Shown here piece after piece: positions 40,416 to 43,130 of a stretch of 43,130 nucleotides of DNA. The translations under genes were made by a program, and so were the position numbers. The stretch spans positions 1 through 43,130 of the forward strand of contig NZ_VNHO01000018.1 of assembly GCF_008124715.1 (NCBI RefSeq), given 5' to 3'. The notes below the pieces were generated by a model. The model was not told where the DNA came from. It saw nothing but the letters and a program-made list of their open reading frames with translations, and ran no database searches. How positions within the stretch are numbered: position 1 is the stretch's first letter; each line of letters starts with the position of its first letter. This DNA is from Thermosediminibacter litoriperuensis. Its GTDB lineage: Bacteria > Bacillota > Thermosediminibacteria > Thermosediminibacterales > Thermosediminibacteraceae.

Positions 40416-41303
40416 TTGAACTGGTTTTATATAGAAGGTGTACTGATCCTTGCCGGAATAAACATCATCGCCGTCCTGGGTCTTTCCCTCCTTACCGGAT
40501 TTACAGGACTGTTTTCCTTCGGACACGCGGGCTTTATGGCGATCGGTGCCTACTCCGCCGTATATTTCGGCGAAAGGATGGGTCTCCCCTTTGCAGTTTC
40601 CGTAGTTGCAGGTGGCCTGGTCGCCGGCCTGGTGAGCCTTTTCATAGGCAGGCTGACTCTGAAACTGAAGGGCGACTATTTCTGCATCGCTACTCTGGGA
40701 TTCGGGGAGGCCATACGCCTTGTGCTGGACAACGTGCAGGTCTTCGGAGGTGCCAGGGGCTGGCCGGGGATACCGCTGAAGGTGGACCTGGTGACGGTAA
40801 CAATATTTAACATCGTCGGAATATTATTTTTAATGTTTTTAATAAATTCCAGGCACGGGCGCTCGATGATAGCCGTCAGGGAAGAGGAGCTGGCGGCGAA
40901 GGTCATCGGAATAGACACTTACAGGTATAAGGTTATTTCCCTTTTTATCAGTGCCGTATACGCGGGGATTGCCGGAGGGCTTCTGGGGTATTACCTCACC
41001 TTCCTTCAGCCCAAGCTGTTCGGCCTTCAGAAGTCCACCGAGTACACCATAATGGTCATCTTCGGGGGCATCGGCAGCATTTCCGGAAGCGTACTGGCGG
41101 CCTTTATTTTAACGGTGCTGCCCGAAATGCTGAGGTCCTTTGCGGTATGGAGGTTCGTGATTTACGGCGCCGCCGTTATATTTATCATGATAGCGAGGCC
41201 CCAGGGCCTGATGGGCGGTAAGGAGATAACACTAAAAGGCATAGCCGGAATTTTAGGAATACCGGGCAGAAATCGAAAGACCGCCCGAAGCGGGGAGGTA
41301 TAA
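40416..41303 (+). CDS. livM: Branched-chain amino acid ABC transporter permease LivM
   Basis: A 295-residue permease with features GLSLLTGFTGLFSFGHAGFMAIGAYSA, GDYFCIATLGFGEAIRLVLDN, AREE region near SMIAVREEELAAKVIGID, and VIFGGIGSISGSVLAAF. It pairs with LivH. The start is TTG 40416, seven bases after AAGGAGG. It ends with a basic cytoplasmic tail. One base separates it from livG. Confidence 0.93.
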   Translation: MNWFYIEGVLILAGINIIAVLGLSLLTGFTGLFSFGHAGFMAIGAYSAVYFGERMGLPFAVSVVAGGLVAGLVSLFIGRLTLKLKGDYFCIATLGFGEAIRLVLDNVQVFGGARGWPGIPLKVDLVTVTIFNIVGILFLMFLINSRHGRSMIAVREEELAAKVIGIDTYRYKVISLFISAVYAGIAGGLLGYYLTFLQPKLFGLQKSTEYTIMVIFGGIGSISGSVLAAFILTVLPEMLRSFAVWRFVIYGAAVIFIMIARPQGLMGGKEITLKGIAGILGIPGRNRKTARSGEV

Positions 41304-41304
41304 G

Positions 41305-42081
41305 ATGGAGCTCTTGAGGCTTGAAAACCTAACCAAGACTTTCGGTGGCCTTACCGCCGTGAAAGATGTGAATTTTACCGTCAACGAAGGCTCAATATCG
41401 GGACTTATAGGGCCCAACGGGGCCGGGAAGACAACTATATTCAACCTCATAACGGGAATTTACAAGGTCACGAGAGGCGCCATATATTTTCAAAATGTCC
41501 CGATCCATGACAAAGAGCCCCACGTAATAGCCGGAATGGGAATAACCAGGACCTTCCAGAACATAAGGCTCTTTAAAAACCTTACGGTTTACCAAAACGT
41601 GCTGACCGCCTGCCATCACAACGCCGACTACGGCATATTTGACGCGGCTCTGAGGCTGAAAAAATTCAGGCGGCAGGAGAGGGAGCTAAAAGAATTCGCC
41701 GGCCGGCTCCTGGAGCTTATGGAGCTCTCCGGGTGGAAGGATAAGGTGGCCAATTCTCTCCCCTACGGGCTCCAGCGGAGGCTGGAAATCGCCAGAGCCC
41801 TGGCGCTGAAGCCTAAACTCCTTTTGCTCGACGAGCCCGCCGCGGGCATGAACCCCGATGAGACGCGGCAGCTGATGAATTTAATCCGCCGGATAAGGGA
41901 TGAGTTCGGATGCACCATACTCGTCATAGAGCACCACATGGACCTGATAATGGGCATCTGTGATAACATAATTGTGCTGAATTTCGGCAAAAAACTGGCC
42001 GAAGGGCCTCCCGAAAAGATTCAGCAGGATCCGTTGGTCATTGAGGCGTATCTGGGCGAAGGGGGGATGCCGGGTGCTTGA
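41305..42081 (+). CDS. livG: Branched-chain amino acid ABC transporter ATPase LivG
   Basis: A 258-residue ATPase: Walker A GPNGAGKTTIFNLITG (residues about 37-52), GITRTFQNIRLFKNLTVYQNV after the Q-loop, signature NSLPYGLQRRLEIARAL, where LPYG replaces the usual LSGG as is typical of LivG proteins, Walker B LLLLDEPAAGMNPDE and switch His in VIEHHMD. It energises LivHM together with LivF. ATG 41305 has a CGGGGAGGTATAAG site. Overlaps livF by eight bases. Confidence 0.94.
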   Translation: MELLRLENLTKTFGGLTAVKDVNFTVNEGSISGLIGPNGAGKTTIFNLITGIYKVTRGAIYFQNVPIHDKEPHVIAGMGITRTFQNIRLFKNLTVYQNVLTACHHNADYGIFDAALRLKKFRRQERELKEFAGRLLELMELSGWKDKVANSLPYGLQRRLEIARALALKPKLLLLDEPAAGMNPDETRQLMNLIRRIRDEFGCTILVIEHHMDLIMGICDNIIVLNFGKKLAEGPPEKIQQDPLVIEAYLGEGGMPGA

Positions 42082-42793
42082 AATCAAGAACCTTCACGCT
42101 TATTACGGCGGCATACACGCCCTTAAAGGCGTCGGCATATCGGTGAGCGAAGGGGAAATAGTTACGATAATAGGCGCCAACGGCGCGGGCAAATCCACGC
42201 TTTTAAACGCCGTTTCGGGAATCGTGAGGTACAGGGAAGGAAGCATATTTTTCAAGGGAAAACCGCTGCCCAGGTTGCCACACCTCATCGTCAAGAGGGG
42301 CATAGTGCAGGTTCCCGAGGGAAGACTGATCTTCGCGAACCTTACGGTGAAGGACAACCTTATGTTGGGAGCCTACCTGAGGAGTGATAAAGAAGGGATA
42401 AAGCGTGACCTGGAAAAGGTGTACGAACTCTTCCCGCGCCTGAAGGAAAGGGAAAAGCAGATGGCGGGGACCCTTTCCGGCGGAGAGCAGCAGATGCTGG
42501 CCATAGGCAGGGGGCTGATGAGCAACCCCGAGCTGATCCTCCTCGACGAGCCTTCGCTGGGCCTGGCGCCCATAATGGTGGAGACCATATTTCGGGTGAT
42601 CAAAGATATAAAGAACCTGGGCAAGACCATCCTGCTGGTGGAGCAGAACGCTTACAAAGCCCTTTCCACCGCCGACTCAGCATATATGCTGGAACAGGGC
42701 AGGGTAGTGAAAAGCGGCAGAGCTGCCGACCTCATCAACGACCCGGGTGTAAAGGAATCCTACCTTGGAGTGAAAGTGAATAACCGCAGTTAA
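42074..42793 (+). CDS. livF: Branched-chain amino acid ABC transporter ATPase LivF
   Basis: A 239-residue ATPase: VLEIKNLHAYYGGIHALKGV, Walker A GANGAGKSTLLNAVSG, VPEGRLIFANLTVKDNLMLGA, signature TLSGGEQQMLAIGRGLM, Walker B LILLDEPSLGLAP. I chose GTG 42074, about eight bases after GGGGGG; the frame opens upstream at 42041 but family homology starts at VLEI. It ends the operon; a hairpin follows five bases after its stop codon. Confidence 0.94.
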   Translation: MLEIKNLHAYYGGIHALKGVGISVSEGEIVTIIGANGAGKSTLLNAVSGIVRYREGSIFFKGKPLPRLPHLIVKRGIVQVPEGRLIFANLTVKDNLMLGAYLRSDKEGIKRDLEKVYELFPRLKEREKQMAGTLSGGEQQMLAIGRGLMSNPELILLDEPSLGLAPIMVETIFRVIKDIKNLGKTILLVEQNAYKALSTADSAYMLEQGRVVKSGRAADLINDPGVKESYLGVKVNNRS

Positions 42794-42797
42794 AACT

Positions 42798-42820
42798 AAA
42801 GCCCTCCTTTGAGGGCTTTA
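42798..42820 (+). terminator. Hairpin ending the liv operon
   Basis: Stem AAAGCCCTC / GAGGGCTTT with a short loop; the T run is poor, so the stronger hairpin at 42833-42874 may also be used. Confidence 0.65.
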
Positions 42821-42832
42821 CAGCTTGTAGAC

Positions 42833-42874
42833 AAAGCCGCTTTTAGGTTATGCATCCTAAAAGCGGCTTTTTGT
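42833..42874. terminator. Strong bidirectional hairpin at the insertion-sequence edge
   Basis: A 15-base perfect stem AAAGCCGCTTTTAGG / CCTAAAAGCGGCTTT (42833-42847 with 42856-42870), followed by TTTGTTG on plus and preceded by ACAAA... on minus. It overlaps the 3' end of the minus-strand transposase frame and likely blocks transcription across the element border. Confidence 0.75.
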
Positions 42875-43130
42875 TGAAGGCGAAGAAAATTTTTAAGAAA
42901 AACGAATGTAAAGCGGGGACTGTTGGCGGAAACGTTCCCCGTCTTTTCTTCCATAAAGCCAGCTTTTTTAAATTCATGCATGCGAAAAGAAGCGTGAGGT
43001 AATGTCCGACTTTCCTCAAGCCTCGTAGATTTGTATAGCGCATGCCATGCTTTTCCTTCGCATCGGCAAATACCCGCTCGATGGTCTGGCCGCGCATTTT
43101 GTATAGTTCTTTACCCCATTGGGTGTGTCT
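42843..43130 (-). CDS. IS1182-type DDE transposase, C-terminal part
   Basis: The minus-strand frame is open from the window edge (43130) to a stop at 42843-42845, 95 residues. It reads KMRGQTIERVFADAKEKHGMRY, the E-containing third motif of IS1182/IS5-like DDE transposases, then GLRKVGHYLTLLFACMNLKKLAL, their usual end. The last 25 residues run into the hairpin at the element's border. The N-terminal part and both ends of the element lie outside, so intactness cannot be judged. Confidence 0.85.
   Translation of the reverse strand, partial: RHTQWGKELYKMRGQTIERVFADAKEKHGMRYTNLRGLRKVGHYLTLLFACMNLKKLALWKKRRGTFPPTVPALHSFFLKIFFAFNKKPLLGCIT

Noticed and set aside
1-43130. CRISPR arrays
   Set aside because: No series of regularly spaced short direct repeats was seen in any of the gaps, and no cas-like gene is present.

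Overview
The window looks like chromosomal DNA of a thermophilic, anaerobic, spore-forming Firmicute of the Thermoanaerobacterales type. The evidence is a gene for an H-type small acid-soluble spore protein, a secondary alcohol dehydrogenase nearly identical in layout to the Thermoanaerobacter brockii enzyme, NAD(P)H/ferredoxin flavoprotein genes, 2-hydroxyacyl-CoA dehydratase activase genes, frequent TTG and GTG starts behind strong AGGAGG sites, and typical sigma-A promoters. I cannot name the species from sequence alone.

Layout: 1-332 is the 3' end of a group II intron. 477-3698 carries gltS, the two halves of formiminoglutamate breakdown, and a small PAS protein. 3940-7080 is a c-di-AMP (ydaO-type) riboswitch unit with a leader peptide and terminator, driving an opine-dehydrogenase-like gene and a large protein with an N-terminal B12-binding-like fold. 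7080-12461 is housekeeping and spore-related: a thiamine-binding-type protein, sspH, lgt, a LUD protein, tRNA-Arg(CCG), a DUF2284 protein, a secreted GH18 protein and a P-loop/Asp23 protein. 12462-15913 holds decayed DNA, the alcohol dehydrogenase, and an IS110 element with a nonsense-mutated recombinase and a candidate bridge RNA. 15914-21851 is a three-gene redox complex. 22112-25132 is a three-gene activase operon facing a HAD phosphatase. 26076-28822 is a split NHEJ set (Ku, ligase, polymerase). 28868-33980 holds a flavoprotein, an FHA-FtsW-PBP cell-wall operon and a DMT transporter. 34055-34623 is a deletion-fused ABC transporter remnant. 34652-38039 holds namA, alkA, trpS and an ECF-like S component. 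38295-42793 is a complete liv branched-chain amino-acid ABC operon. The right edge enters an IS1182-type transposase on the minus strand.

Three places deserve attention. First, the c-di-AMP riboswitch controls an uncharacterised opine-dehydrogenase/B12-like pair, and a 19-residue leader ORF runs through its terminator hairpin. Second, the 1206-residue protein at 18231-21851 joins a 2Fe-2S domain, a GltD/NfnB-like NADPH flavoprotein, ferredoxin clusters and a molybdopterin-oxidoreductase-like domain that seems to have lost its metal-ligand residue; it sits beside NuoE- and NuoF-like partners. Third, the region upstream of the IS110 recombinase folds into strong stem-loops of the kind expected of a bridge RNA. 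All functional statements rest on reading motifs and gene order by eye; no database search was possible.
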